Below, piece after piece: positions 24,678-34,595 of a stretch of 64,000 bases of DNA. The notes beneath the pieces were generated by a model. The model ran no database searches, was not told the origin of the DNA, and saw only the letters and a program-made list of their open reading frames with translations. Source of the DNA: Flammeovirgaceae bacterium (GTDB lineage: Bacteria > Bacteroidota > Bacteroidia > Cytophagales > Cyclobacteriaceae); the NCBI GenBank assembly GCA_020635915.1, contig JACJYU010000001.1, positions 434,001 through 498,000 of the forward strand, in the 5' to 3' direction. Made by a program: the position numbers and the translations under genes. Each line of letters opens with the position of its first letter. The first letter of the stretch is position 1.

Positions 24678-27143
24678 TTGAGGGGGAAATTTAAATATTT
24701 TTTAACGGTAAGCCTTTTGCCCGTGCTACTTTCGGGATGCCTGGGCACGCGTTACCTTGCCCCTGGCGAGAAGCTCCTTTACAAACAAAAGACGGTTGTC
24801 CCCAAGGGGTTCAGGAAAGACGGCTTCCATGACCTGTATGTTCAAAAAACCAACCGGAGGTTCCTGGGGCTGCCGATCAACACCCTTGTATGGATGTACT
24901 ATACCGGGGAGAGGTGGTACCACCGGGAAAAGTTCGAGGCCAAAAAAGAAAGGGTGGAGGCCCGTTACGACCGCAAAATAGGCAAGGCCAAAAACGAGAA
25001 GAGAAAATCCTCCCTGCAGTACAGGAAGCAACACAAGATCGATGTATTGAACGGCAAGATCGAGAACGGCAACATGTTCATGCAGTGGGGGGAAAAGGCC
25101 GCTGTCTATGATTCCGCCTCCGTGGCGTTGTCCTCGGAAAAACTGACCGACTATTTTTTTACAAGGGGTTATTTTGAGGCCGGCACGAAGGTGGAAAAGT
25201 CCGAGGGAAGGAAAAAGGTATCCATCGCCTACCATGTCACGCCCCATGCCCCCTATTCCTACGACTCCATCTCCGACAATATAGAAGACGAAACGATCAG
25301 GAGCATATACAGGAAAAACCTATCGGCCAGCCTGGTCAAAAAGGGGGACCAGTTCAACCAAAACACCCTTAACCAGGAGCGGGAGCGCATTGACAACCTC
25401 CTGAAGGACAATGGGTACTACGCCTTTGGCCGCGACTATGTGGAGTACGATATCGATACCACGTATGGCGGTTACCACAAGATCGCCTTGCGGTTGAACA
25501 TCCTCAGCCCTGCCGGGCAATCCGCGCACAAGCAATACCGCATCGATTCCATCATATTCATCACCGATGCCAATGCCACCCGGCCGGGGAACCGCAAACG
25601 GCAAATCGTGCCATACCGCGATGTCTCCTACCAATATTACCGCAACGAATACAGCAAGAGGATTTTGAGCCAGCGTATATTCTTTCACCAGGACAGCCTA
25701 TACAGCCGGACCCACACCCTCAACACACAACGACAGCTGGCCAACCTGGGCATGTTCAAATTTGTAAACATCAACTATGACACCTCGGGCGGGAAGTTTG
25801 TCGCCAACCTCTTTTCCAGTGCGCTGAACCGGTATTCCTGGTCCAACGAAGCCGGGCTTACGGTCACGCAGGGGTACCCGGGGCCCTATTACAACATGAG
25901 TTTTTTAAAGCGGAACCTGTTTGGCGGCATGGAAATCCTTGAACTCAACGGGAGGGCGGGCTTTGAGGGGGTGGCTTCCGCCACGGACCGGGAGAATTTT
26001 TACAAAAGTGTGGAGGCGGGCCTTAACGCCACCCTTACTTTCCCGCAGTTTTTGATACCCATGGGCAAAGCGGCCCAGTACCGGGTGGGAAAGCTCAACC
26101 CCAAAACAAAAATGCTGGGCGGGTTTACCTATTCCAAACGGCCCGAGTACGAACGGGAGACCACCACCTTTTCCTATACCTATTCATGGGAGAACAAGAG
26201 GATCACCCAATATTCCTTTACCCTGGCCAACCTCAACATCATACAATCGAAGCTGGACAGCACCTTCCGGGCCCTGCTCGATAACCTCAGCGCCACCCAG
26301 GGAAACAACATCCGTTTATCCTTCAACCCTTCGTTTGTCAGCAGCATGATTTTTTCCATGAACTGGAACCCCGAAAATTACGGGAATACCGTCAGCAGTT
26401 CCAAGTTTTTGCGGGTGCAGGCCGAAAGCGGTGGCACCATGCTCAATTTCTATACCCCCGGCATCGTGAAGAAGGAAAACCTTCAGCTCTTCAAATACCT
26501 GAGGTTGAATGTTGATTACCGGAAGAACAGGGTCATTGACCGCAATACGGTACTGGCCTACAGGATCAATACGGGGGTAGGCTGGTCCTATTCCGCGAAG
26601 CAGGTGTTGCCCTACGAGAAATACTTCTTTGTGGGCGGCAGCAACAGTGTGCGTGCCTGGCGCCCCCGCAGGCTGGGCGTGGGGTCTGCCCCTCCCCTTC
26701 TCAGCACAAACCCCAAGCAAGATGGCCTGTTTGACTACAGCTTTGAGAAGCCCGGGGAAATCCTGCTGGAAGGGAGCGTGGAACTGCGCAAAAAACTTTT
26801 TGGTTTTGTAAACGGGGCTGTTTTTGTGGACTGGGGCAATGTGTGGTCCTTTGATGAAAACCAACTGGGTTCGGGGACGGGCGAGCCCAACCAGGCATCC
26901 TGGACGGGAAGCACCAAGTTCCGCTTTGATGATTTTTACAAAGAGCTGGCCGTGGGCACCGGGTTTGGGCTGCGTTTTGATTTCTCATTCCTCGTGCTCC
27001 GCTTTGACGTGGGCATTAAGGTCATCGACCCCTCCCGGAAAGAGGGCAACCGCTTTGTGCTGGACGAGGTGAAATTTTTCAGGCCTTTTGGGATAGGCAA
27101 AGAGCCCGTCATCTACAACATCGGCATTGGCTATCCCTTTTAA
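24678..27143 (+). CDS. BamA/TamA (Omp85)-family outer-membrane lipoprotein
   Basis: 821 aa. The TTG start at 24678 gives a lipoprotein signal ending LLSGC (lipidated Cys21), then an N-terminal helical region, POTRA-like segments (about 180-390) and a C-terminal barrel of the bacterial surface antigen type, ending in the aromatic tail YNIGIGYPF. The FVGGSNSVRAWRPRRLG loop corresponds to the conserved Omp85 motif. Bacteroidota have several such paralogues; this lipidated type probably aids outer-membrane assembly or translocation (inference). Confidence 0.88.
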   Translation: MRGKFKYFLTVSLLPVLLSGCLGTRYLAPGEKLLYKQKTVVPKGFRKDGFHDLYVQKTNRRFLGLPINTLVWMYYTGERWYHREKFEAKKERVEARYDRKIGKAKNEKRKSSLQYRKQHKIDVLNGKIENGNMFMQWGEKAAVYDSASVALSSEKLTDYFFTRGYFEAGTKVEKSEGRKKVSIAYHVTPHAPYSYDSISDNIEDETIRSIYRKNLSASLVKKGDQFNQNTLNQERERIDNLLKDNGYYAFGRDYVEYDIDTTYGGYHKIALRLNILSPAGQSAHKQYRIDSIIFITDANATRPGNRKRQIVPYRDVSYQYYRNEYSKRILSQRIFFHQDSLYSRTHTLNTQRQLANLGMFKFVNINYDTSGGKFVANLFSSALNRYSWSNEAGLTVTQGYPGPYYNMSFLKRNLFGGMEILELNGRAGFEGVASATDRENFYKSVEAGLNATLTFPQFLIPMGKAAQYRVGKLNPKTKMLGGFTYSKRPEYERETTTFSYTYSWENKRITQYSFTLANLNIIQSKLDSTFRALLDNLSATQGNNIRLSFNPSFVSSMIFSMNWNPENYGNTVSSSKFLRVQAESGGTMLNFYTPGIVKKENLQLFKYLRLNVDYRKNRVIDRNTVLAYRINTGVGWSYSAKQVLPYEKYFFVGGSNSVRAWRPRRLGVGSAPPLLSTNPKQDGLFDYSFEKPGEILLEGSVELRKKLFGFVNGAVFVDWGNVWSFDENQLGSGTGEPNQASWTGSTKFRFDDFYKELAVGTGFGLRFDFSFLVLRFDVGIKVIDPSRKEGNRFVLDEVKFFRPFGIGKEPVIYNIGIGYPF

Positions 27144-27150
27144 AGGGGCG

Positions 27151-29241
27151 TCAGTACTCCAATAGTTGCTTCAATTCCACCTTTACCTTATCCGCGTTGG
27201 GCAGCATCATCTTTTCCAATTCCACATTGAGCGGCACAGCGGGCAGGTTGGCGGCCCCTACCGTCCACACGGGCGCATCCAAATAGGCAAAACACTCCCT
27301 GGATATCCTTCCTGCGAGGGATTCCGCAAAAGAGTTCATCAATGGCTCTTCGGTAAGCACCAATACTTTCCCGTGCATTTTCACGGACGCCACTATGGCT
27401 TCCCAGTCCACGGGGTTGAGGGTGCGCAGGTCCAATATTTCCACCTGTCCTTCAAAGGGGGCGGAAGCTTCTTTTGCCCAGTACACCCCCATGCCATAGG
27501 TGACCACCACCGCGGATATGCCTTGCCCCACTTTTTCCCTATCGGCCAATTGCACCCTATTGGCCTTGCCCAGGGGTATGATGTACGCCTCATCGGGCTC
27601 CACCGTTTTCGCGTCCAGGGTCCCGGGCACCTTGCTCCAATAGAGGCCCTTGTGTTCCAGGAGGACCACCGGGTTGGGATCGTAAAAGGATGCCTTCAGC
27701 AGGCCTTTCATATCGGCCGCATTGGAGGGGTAAACCACTTTAATGCCCCTTATCGTAAGGAGGGCCGACTCCACACTGCCCGAGTGGTAAGGGCCACCAC
27801 CACCGTAGGCACCCACGGGCACCCTTATCAATGATTGTATAGGGAATTTCCCCTGGGTAAGATAGCAACTTTTGGAAAGTTCTTCCACCAGTTGGTTGAT
27901 GCCCGGCCAGATATAGTCTGCAAATTGGATTTCCACAATGGGCGTAGCCCCCACGGCAGACATGCCCGCGGTGGATCCCACAATATAGGCTTCCTGTATG
28001 GGCGTGTTGAACACCCGTTGGTCCCCGTATTTTTGTGCCAGGGTGGCGGCCTCCCGGAACACACCGCCCAACCTTCCCCCCACATCCTGGCCGTAGAGCA
28101 GCGCTTCCGGGTGCTTTTTCAATATCTCGTCCACAGCATGGAGGGCGGCATCCACCATTACCACCTTGTCCCCTCCTTTCGGGGCCCTGTTGCCTTTTTC
28201 TTCCAACACCGGTGTGGGGGCAAACTCGTGCGAGGCAAACCCTTCGGGGGCGGGGCCGGGCGCGGCCACCGCCTGTTGATAATCCGCGTCCACCAGGGCG
28301 GCCGCCTTTTGCTTCAGTGCGTCCAACTCCCTTTTGGAAAACCCCATGCCCAACAAATATTTTTCAAACCGGGGCAAAGGGTCTTGTTTTTCCTGTTTTG
28401 CCAGGTCGTCACCCCGGTACCACTCCTTTCTCACCCCGGAGGTATGGTGGCCCAACAAGGGGCACCTGGCATGCACCAAAATGGGGGCGCGGTTTTTCCT
28501 TACATATGCGATGGCCTTTTGCATGGCAGCAAAGCTTTCTTCAAACCCGGCCCCATCCACCCGCATGCGCTCCAGGCCTTTGAAGCCCGCGGCATATTCA
28601 TAGGCATCCATTGCCCGCATTTCCCCGGCCGTGGCCGATATCCCCCAGCCATTGTCCTGCACCAGGTATAGGATGGGAAGCTTTTTCAACACCGCCATCT
28701 GGAAAGCCTCGGACACTTCCCCTTCCGTGACGGAACCGTCCCCCAGGGAACACAGGACAACAGGCTTGTTTTTGCCTTTCAACAAGCCCTGGGATTCGAG
28801 GTAGGCCAGCCCGTGGGCCATGCCGGTGGCGGGGATGGCCTGCATGCCCGTGGCCGAACTCTGGTGGGGTATGGTGGGAAATCCCTTTCGCCTGAGGGCC
28901 GGATGGCCATAATAGGTCCTGCCCCCCGAAAAAGGATCGTCCCGTTTGGCCATCAGTTGCAACATCAACTCATAAGGCCGCAGCCCCATGCCCAGCAAAA
29001 CGGATTCGTCCCGGTAGTAGAGGGAAGCAAAGTCGAACGGTTTGAGCTGGAGCCCTGTTGCCAGTTGGATGGCCTCATGCCCCCGGGACGTGCTGTGCAC
29101 GTACCGGGCACACACTTCTTTGTGGTTGTCATAGAGAATGGCCATGTGCCTGGCCGTGCACATCAGGCGGTAGGCCTGTCCAAGTGTTTTTTTTTCCACA
29201 CCGGTTTTTGCTTTTTGCTTTCCATGTGTTGCCTTTGCCAT
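27151..29241 (-). CDS. Fused 2-oxoacid dehydrogenase E1 alpha/beta subunit
   Basis: 696 aa. The alpha part (about 1-330) has the thiamine-diphosphate motif GDGSVTEGE...DNGWGIS. The beta part (about 355-696) has LYGQDVGGRLGGVF, TPIQEAYIVG, VPVGAYGGGGPYHSG and the C-terminal ADKVKVELKQLL. It decarboxylates branched-chain or related 2-oxoacids and passes the acyl group to an E2 lipoyl protein not in this window. The single-chain form is common in Bacteroidota. Substrate not certain. Confidence 0.92.
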   Translation of the reverse strand: MAKATHGKQKAKTGVEKKTLGQAYRLMCTARHMAILYDNHKEVCARYVHSTSRGHEAIQLATGLQLKPFDFASLYYRDESVLLGMGLRPYELMLQLMAKRDDPFSGGRTYYGHPALRRKGFPTIPHQSSATGMQAIPATGMAHGLAYLESQGLLKGKNKPVVLCSLGDGSVTEGEVSEAFQMAVLKKLPILYLVQDNGWGISATAGEMRAMDAYEYAAGFKGLERMRVDGAGFEESFAAMQKAIAYVRKNRAPILVHARCPLLGHHTSGVRKEWYRGDDLAKQEKQDPLPRFEKYLLGMGFSKRELDALKQKAAALVDADYQQAVAAPGPAPEGFASHEFAPTPVLEEKGNRAPKGGDKVVMVDAALHAVDEILKKHPEALLYGQDVGGRLGGVFREAATLAQKYGDQRVFNTPIQEAYIVGSTAGMSAVGATPIVEIQFADYIWPGINQLVEELSKSCYLTQGKFPIQSLIRVPVGAYGGGGPYHSGSVESALLTIRGIKVVYPSNAADMKGLLKASFYDPNPVVLLEHKGLYWSKVPGTLDAKTVEPDEAYIIPLGKANRVQLADREKVGQGISAVVVTYGMGVYWAKEASAPFEGQVEILDLRTLNPVDWEAIVASVKMHGKVLVLTEEPLMNSFAESLAGRISRECFAYLDAPVWTVGAANLPAVPLNVELEKMMLPNADKVKVELKQLLEY

Positions 29242-29436
29242 TTCAATTTATAGGTTAATAATTGCCTTTAACGGCACCATGAAGCCGCGCGTTCAATATA
29301 ATAATTGTGCCGTGGGAAGTGCCCTTTCATATAGGGCAACGTTATGCACCATTATGGCACCTATAAAGATACCAATTTTTGAATGGCAGGCTAGGGGTTA
29401 AAATATCCAAGTCGTTATATTGCCATAATTTCCTTT

Positions 29437-31305
29437 ATGAAAATATGGAGTACCATCAGCGATATTGGAACACCATTCGGGGCCAACCCGGCCGAAAGAA
29501 GGTATATCCAAATATGCAACCGGGTCAGCTTTATTATTTTCGTCCTGGTGTTCCTTTTATTCCTTGTGGCCTTTGCCTACTTCCGGTGGATCATTTCCAC
29601 GCAATTGGCGCTGGCAGCGGCCTTTTCCTTTCTGGTGCCGCCATGGCTCAACCATTTAGGGAAAATCAGCTGGAGCCGGCTGTTGCTCATTGTGCTGATC
29701 ACCCTTCCCTCGCTGGCGATCTCCATACTGGACAAGCTTGACCATCCCGGGTCGCTGGAAGAGTTTGAATATTACCATTTTCGCATCATCATCCTCTGCG
29801 CGTCCATCCTGCCCTTTATCCTGTTTTCCCTAAAAGAACGGTACCCTCTTAGCTTTGGGCTGCTTTTATCCTTTTTGTCCCTGGTCTTATACGATCCCAT
29901 ACACCATTTTTTCCATGCGGGTTTTTACCAGATGGGGTTTACCAGCCCCAACTATTATTTTATGAACTATATTTTTGTGTACAATTTCCTTGTACTGGCG
30001 GGCAGCACCTTCTTCCTCAAGTATAGTTTTGAAAAATCCGAAAAAGAAAATGAATCCCTCATCCATCAATTGTCCGAAAGGCAAAAGGAAATCTTAGTGT
30101 CTTCCAAGGTCATTGAAGAGCAGCGCGAGCAGCTTACCCTCGAAAACCGCCACCTCAACAAGGAGCTGGTGGACAAAAACAACCAACTCATTGAAACCAA
30201 CAAAGAGCTGATCCGCCACAACAATGAGCTGCAACAGTTTTCATATACGGTCTCGCACAACCTGAGGGGCCCCGTGGCCAGCCTCACCGGCCTGCTTGGG
30301 CTGCTCGACACTGCCAGCCTCAATGCCACCAACAAGGAAATCTTAGGCCATCTGAACAACTCGGTGGGCACGCTGGATTCCACCATCAGGGACCTGGGGA
30401 ACATCATTGACATCCGGAACGACATTACCCGGATAAAGCAGAAAATCCTGCTTCGGGAAGAGGTCGATGGCATTATCCGTCTCTTAAAGCGGGACATTGA
30501 CGAAAAGCGCATCCAACTCCACACCGATTTCAATGAGCACCCTTTTATTTACTCCGTCAGGCCGATGCTTCAAAGCATTTTGTACAACCTGGTCAGCAAC
30601 GGCATCAAGTACAGATCGGTGGAAAGGGACCCCATCATCACCATCTCCTCCCACCCGGACGGGGACAAGATAAAAATCATAGTGGAGGACAATGGAATGG
30701 GCATAGACATGAAGGCTTTTGGCGCCAAGCTGTTTGGCTTGTACAAGCGGTTCCACACCCATACCGAAGGCAGGGGGCTTGGGCTTTTCCTGGTTAAGCT
30801 TCAGGTGGAGTCATTGGATGGGGACATTGAGGTGGAAAGCACCCTGCACAAAGGGACCAAATTCACGTTGTCCTTTCCCCGGCTCGACCATATCGAGGAG
30901 CAGGTATTGGCAGACGATGACATTGCCACCGTATATTACAATGCCCCGCTCAACTGCATCGGTATCAATTGGAAGCGGGCTGGCAGCTTTAAGCAAACCA
31001 GGACCGTCATAGAAAAGTGCATTGATTTCATAAAAGACTACAAAACGGCCAATTGGATATCCAACATCACCCGCGTGACGGAGAGGGAGGAGGGCAAGCT
31101 CAACGAGCTGAGGGCCAGCCACCGGATGGAGTTGAAAATGGCGGGGCTGCTACGCGTGGGGCTGGTGGTGCCTGAAGGATGCCTCGGCAAGGAATTTATG
31201 GAACAGAAAGGGTTTGCCCATGTCTTCGATGTGGAATTAAAAACATTTGCCACCATTCAGGAGGCCAAAGACTGGATGGAAAAAGAAAATTCCAGGGGGG
31301 CTTAA
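29437..31305 (+). CDS. Sensor histidine kinase with C-terminal SpoIIAA-like domain
   Basis: 622 aa. Five to six TM helices (about 25-205), a coiled coil (about 205-268), a dimerisation region with His274 in SYTVSHNLRGP, then a GHKL ATPase (IRGN-type N box LYNLVSNGIKY, G1 VEDNGMGID, G2 EGRGLGLFL) ending near residue 485. A further 130 residues after SFPRLDH resemble SpoIIAA-like/STAS-type domains (VYYNAPLNCIGINWKRAGSF onward). No response regulator is adjacent, so it is an orphan. Confidence 0.85.
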   Translation: MKIWSTISDIGTPFGANPAERRYIQICNRVSFIIFVLVFLLFLVAFAYFRWIISTQLALAAAFSFLVPPWLNHLGKISWSRLLLIVLITLPSLAISILDKLDHPGSLEEFEYYHFRIIILCASILPFILFSLKERYPLSFGLLLSFLSLVLYDPIHHFFHAGFYQMGFTSPNYYFMNYIFVYNFLVLAGSTFFLKYSFEKSEKENESLIHQLSERQKEILVSSKVIEEQREQLTLENRHLNKELVDKNNQLIETNKELIRHNNELQQFSYTVSHNLRGPVASLTGLLGLLDTASLNATNKEILGHLNNSVGTLDSTIRDLGNIIDIRNDITRIKQKILLREEVDGIIRLLKRDIDEKRIQLHTDFNEHPFIYSVRPMLQSILYNLVSNGIKYRSVERDPIITISSHPDGDKIKIIVEDNGMGIDMKAFGAKLFGLYKRFHTHTEGRGLGLFLVKLQVESLDGDIEVESTLHKGTKFTLSFPRLDHIEEQVLADDDIATVYYNAPLNCIGINWKRAGSFKQTRTVIEKCIDFIKDYKTANWISNITRVTEREEGKLNELRASHRMELKMAGLLRVGLVVPEGCLGKEFMEQKGFAHVFDVELKTFATIQEAKDWMEKENSRGA

Positions 31306-31346
31306 CAGGAATAGGCCAAGGCTTGAAAAAGGAACCGCCCCAACGG

Positions 31347-33764
31347 TCACTCGTACCTCAACGACTTTACCGGGTCGGCCATGGCCGCTTTTAATGCCTG
31401 GATGCCCACCGTCAGCACGGTGATGCCCAGTGCGCCTATCAATGGCATTGTGAAAAGCAGCCAACCCAGGGGGGCACGATAGGCAAATCCTTCCAGCCAC
31501 TTGTGGGCCGTGTACCCTACCACCGGGAAGGCGATTGCATTGGCGACCAGCACCAGCCAAACAAACTCACGCGTGAGCAGGCGCAACACGCTAAAGGTAC
31601 TTGCGCCCAGGACTTTGCGCACGCCAATCTCTTTGGTCCTGGCGGTTACCATAAAGGACACCAACCCAAACAACCCAATTACGGCAATGAGGATGGAGCC
31701 GGTGGAGAAGATGCTGAACACCCGGGACAGGCGTTGTTCGGAATGGTATTGTTTTGCGAAATTTTCGTTTAGGAAAAAATATTCAAAATCATATCCTTCA
31801 TAAAAGTTTTTCCACAGCACGGAGATATTTTCCAACAGGGATTCGGTGTTGGAGGCATTGTATTTTATGGCAAAGTAGGTTGAAAACCTGGGGGCATAAT
31901 CCATGGCCATCGGGTAAACTTCCTTCTGAAGCCCAAATTCATTGTAATCCTTCACCACTCCTATCACGGTGCCGGCCGGGTACTGCGAGGGTGAAGATAT
32001 TTTTTTGCCAATGGCCCCTGCGGGGCTGTCCCATCCCAGGGCGTGCACCGCGGTTTCATTAATAATCAAACCATCTTCCTGTTCGGAAGGGCGCAATTCA
32101 TCAAAATTATGGCCGGCCACCAGCTTCAACCCCAAGGTTTCCAGGTAGTCTTCATCAATCGACATGTACTCCATCCCAATGGTTTCATCGGCAGGTTTTT
32201 CTTCTGCCCTTGCCCATTGCCCCACCCAACCCGGCTTACCGGGCAACGCGTTGGTAAAAGTGACCTTGTCCACATCGGACAGGCCTTTCAACGCATTTTT
32301 AAAACCGGCCGGCTTAATGAATTCGATGGATGGCAATTTGGAAACGTTTACCACCAAGACCTGGTCGCCATTAAAGCCCAGGTCGCGGTCCTTCATAAAC
32401 CGTAACTGGCGGTCGATCACCAGCGTAAAGACGATAAGCCCTGTGGATATCATAAATTGAAAGGCCACCAGCGCCCTGCGCAGGTGCGCCCCCCTGGTGC
32501 CGGTGTGCAATTTTCCCTTCAATACCTCGGCTGGTTTCAATCCCGAGAGCACAATGGCCGGATAGTAGCCGGAAAGGACCGTGATGGCCACCAGCAGGAC
32601 CACCATGCCGCCAATGAAATGGGGCTGGAGCAAGGCTGCCAGGCCATAGTTTTTCCCCATGAGGTCGTTAAAGGTGGGCGCAAACAATGCCACCCATACG
32701 AGGGCCAGGGCCAGGGAGGCCACAACCATGATCAAGGACTCGCTCAGGAACTGCCGCACCAGGGCAGCCCTTGACGACCCCACGACCTTGCGGAGCCCTA
32801 CTTCCCTGGCCCTGTAGGTAGAGCGCGCGGTGGTGAGGTTGATGAAATTGATGCAGGCCAAGAGGATGACGAACAGGGCAATGCCCGACACCAGGTAGAC
32901 CCGGTCCATGCTTCCGGACGGGCCCATGCCGTTGCCCCTCGTGGATTTGAGGTACACATCCTTCAACGGCTCAAAGCCCAGGTACAAATACATGCCATAC
33001 TTGCCCAGTTCCGCCTGTACATGGTCGAGGTACAGGTTCCGAGCCTTTGCAAAAAACGCCTCCTTGTTTACCCCCTCTTTGAGCAGCACGTAGTTGCGGA
33101 CATTTAAGTTTCCCCACCCATCGTCATAGGTAAAATCCCTGTCCAACGTCCGGTAGGTATCAAAGGAAACCAGCATGTCAAATTGCATGTGCGACTGTGG
33201 CGGCACATCCTTCAATACCCCTGTTACCCTAAACGCCAGGGTGTCTGCGAACTCCATTATTTTGTTCAGCGCAGGCTGGCCACCAAAGTATTTCTTCGCC
33301 ATCGTTTCGGTGATCACCACGCTATTGGGCTGCGCCAGGGCCATGTCGGGGCTTCCTTCCCTGAACGGAAAATCAAACAGCTTGAATAAATCCGCTGATG
33401 CGAAGAAAATGCGTTCTTCCTGGCGTTTGCCATTGAACATTGGCGGGAACATGGCCCCATTGCGAATGTAGGCCACGGCCTCCACTTCCGGGTACTCCTC
33501 CCTGAGCAACATCCCAACAGGCCATCCGTTGGTTTCAATGGTAGCGGTGATGGCCCCGGTCTTCATATCGGCAATGTCCGTGCCCACCCTGTAAACGCGG
33601 TCTGCATTGTGATGGAACCTATCGAACGACAATTCATCGGTAACATAAAGGAGGATGAAAATACCGGTGGCTATGCCAAAGCCAAGGCCCAATAAGTTGA
33701 TGGCGGTATATTCCCTGAACTTGAGCAGGGTGCGGATCGCAATTTTCAGGTAGTTGGCAAGCAT
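31347..33764 (-). CDS. MacB/FtsX-type ABC transporter permease
   Basis: 805 aa with two MacB-PCD/FtsX modules: a TM at about 20-42, a periplasmic domain, then three TM helices near 290-400 (LVSGIALFVILLACINFINLTTARSTYRAREVGLRK), and a repeat of this layout in the second half ending in VRKVLGAST and three TM helices. This eight-TM Bacteroidota family usually works with a separate ATPase in peptide or lipid export; no ATPase gene is next to it. Confidence 0.92.
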   Translation of the reverse strand: MLANYLKIAIRTLLKFREYTAINLLGLGFGIATGIFILLYVTDELSFDRFHHNADRVYRVGTDIADMKTGAITATIETNGWPVGMLLREEYPEVEAVAYIRNGAMFPPMFNGKRQEERIFFASADLFKLFDFPFREGSPDMALAQPNSVVITETMAKKYFGGQPALNKIMEFADTLAFRVTGVLKDVPPQSHMQFDMLVSFDTYRTLDRDFTYDDGWGNLNVRNYVLLKEGVNKEAFFAKARNLYLDHVQAELGKYGMYLYLGFEPLKDVYLKSTRGNGMGPSGSMDRVYLVSGIALFVILLACINFINLTTARSTYRAREVGLRKVVGSSRAALVRQFLSESLIMVVASLALALVWVALFAPTFNDLMGKNYGLAALLQPHFIGGMVVLLVAITVLSGYYPAIVLSGLKPAEVLKGKLHTGTRGAHLRRALVAFQFMISTGLIVFTLVIDRQLRFMKDRDLGFNGDQVLVVNVSKLPSIEFIKPAGFKNALKGLSDVDKVTFTNALPGKPGWVGQWARAEEKPADETIGMEYMSIDEDYLETLGLKLVAGHNFDELRPSEQEDGLIINETAVHALGWDSPAGAIGKKISSPSQYPAGTVIGVVKDYNEFGLQKEVYPMAMDYAPRFSTYFAIKYNASNTESLLENISVLWKNFYEGYDFEYFFLNENFAKQYHSEQRLSRVFSIFSTGSILIAVIGLFGLVSFMVTARTKEIGVRKVLGASTFSVLRLLTREFVWLVLVANAIAFPVVGYTAHKWLEGFAYRAPLGWLLFTMPLIGALGITVLTVGIQALKAAMADPVKSLRYE

Positions 33765-33959
33765 CGGGATAAGTTATTTTGTCAACCAAAAGCAATTTCA
33801 ATACCACTGCAAAACATGGATAGGCAAAATGTTTCCGTCACCTTTTTGTCCTGCAAGCCAGCCAAACCGAACACCCCTGTCCGGTTTTAACACAACTTGG
33901 GAAACCAAGCCCTATTCAACCACTTCATACCGTTCCGGGTTCAATGGGAATTTATTCCT

Positions 33960-34145
33960 CTACCCGTCAGGCCACTGCAGGCAAAACATCGCCCATTCGG
34001 GGGCGTAAACTATCCTGCACACCACTGCCCTGCCCTTGTGGTAAAATCGGACCGAATCCCCTTCATGGATTTGCTTTCCATTCCTATCCAGCACCCCCAC
34101 AAATTGTCCTTTAAACCATTCATCAGGATTTTCCATGTTCACCAT
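33960..34145 (-). CDS. Small YopX-like protein
   Basis: 61 aa (58 if the second Met at 34136 is used). FVGVLDRNGKQIHEGDSVRF followed by a hydrophobic strand (VVCRIVYAPEWAMFCLQ) matches the core of YopX-family domains, which are common in phage and mobile regions but of unknown function. There are no phage genes nearby. The stop is TAG at 33960. Confidence 0.6.
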   Translation of the reverse strand: MVNMENPDEWFKGQFVGVLDRNGKQIHEGDSVRFYHKGRAVVCRIVYAPEWAMFCLQWPDG

Positions 34146-34180
34146 TGATGCCTTAACCCGGTATGTGATGGCCCTTGGCC

Positions 34181-34528
34181 CTAACGCGTTATTTTTTTAT
34201 ATTCTTCCTCGTCAAAACCCACCGCCATTATTTTTCCGTCCACTTCAACTACAGGCCTTTTGATGACGCTGGGCTGTGAGGCCATCAGGTCCAGGGCGGC
34301 CTTCTGGTTGGTTACCCTGGCTTTTTCCCCATCGCCAAGTTTGCGCCAGGTCATCCCTTTCTTGTTCACCAAGGTTTCCCATCCCACCTGCTTGCACCAT
34401 TCCTTAAGTTTGGCGGTGGTGATGCCCTTGCTTTTAAAATCGTGGAATTCATACGCCACTTTCTTTTTGTCCAGCCACCCGAGCGCGGATTTGACGGTAT
34501 TGCAATTTTTTATTCCATAGATTATCAT
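34181..34528 (-). CDS. ArsC/Spx/YffB-family reductase-like protein
   Basis: 115 aa from the ATG at 34528. Thioredoxin-like fold with a single Cys9 in YGIKNCNTVKSA and the RPVVEVDGKIMAVGFDEEEY C-terminus characteristic of Spx/MgsR/YffB proteins. It lacks the second CxxC cysteine of B. subtilis Spx. Probably a glutathione- or thiol-dependent reductase or regulator; arsenic genes are absent. Confidence 0.85.
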   Translation of the reverse strand: MIIYGIKNCNTVKSALGWLDKKKVAYEFHDFKSKGITTAKLKEWCKQVGWETLVNKKGMTWRKLGDGEKARVTNQKAALDLMASQPSVIKRPVVEVDGKIMAVGFDEEEYKKITR

Positions 34529-34595
34529 AGGCAACAAATTAGGGTTTGCGAAAGACATATACAAAGGTGCAGCCGGGACGGGGGCCAACCGGAAA

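Noticed and set aside
29271..29338. Regulatory RNA in the gap between the E1 and kinase genes
   Set aside because: Two small inverted repeats (ACGGCAC/GTGCCGT and TGCCCT/AGGGCA) are present, but stems are short and no known riboswitch pattern is recognisable.
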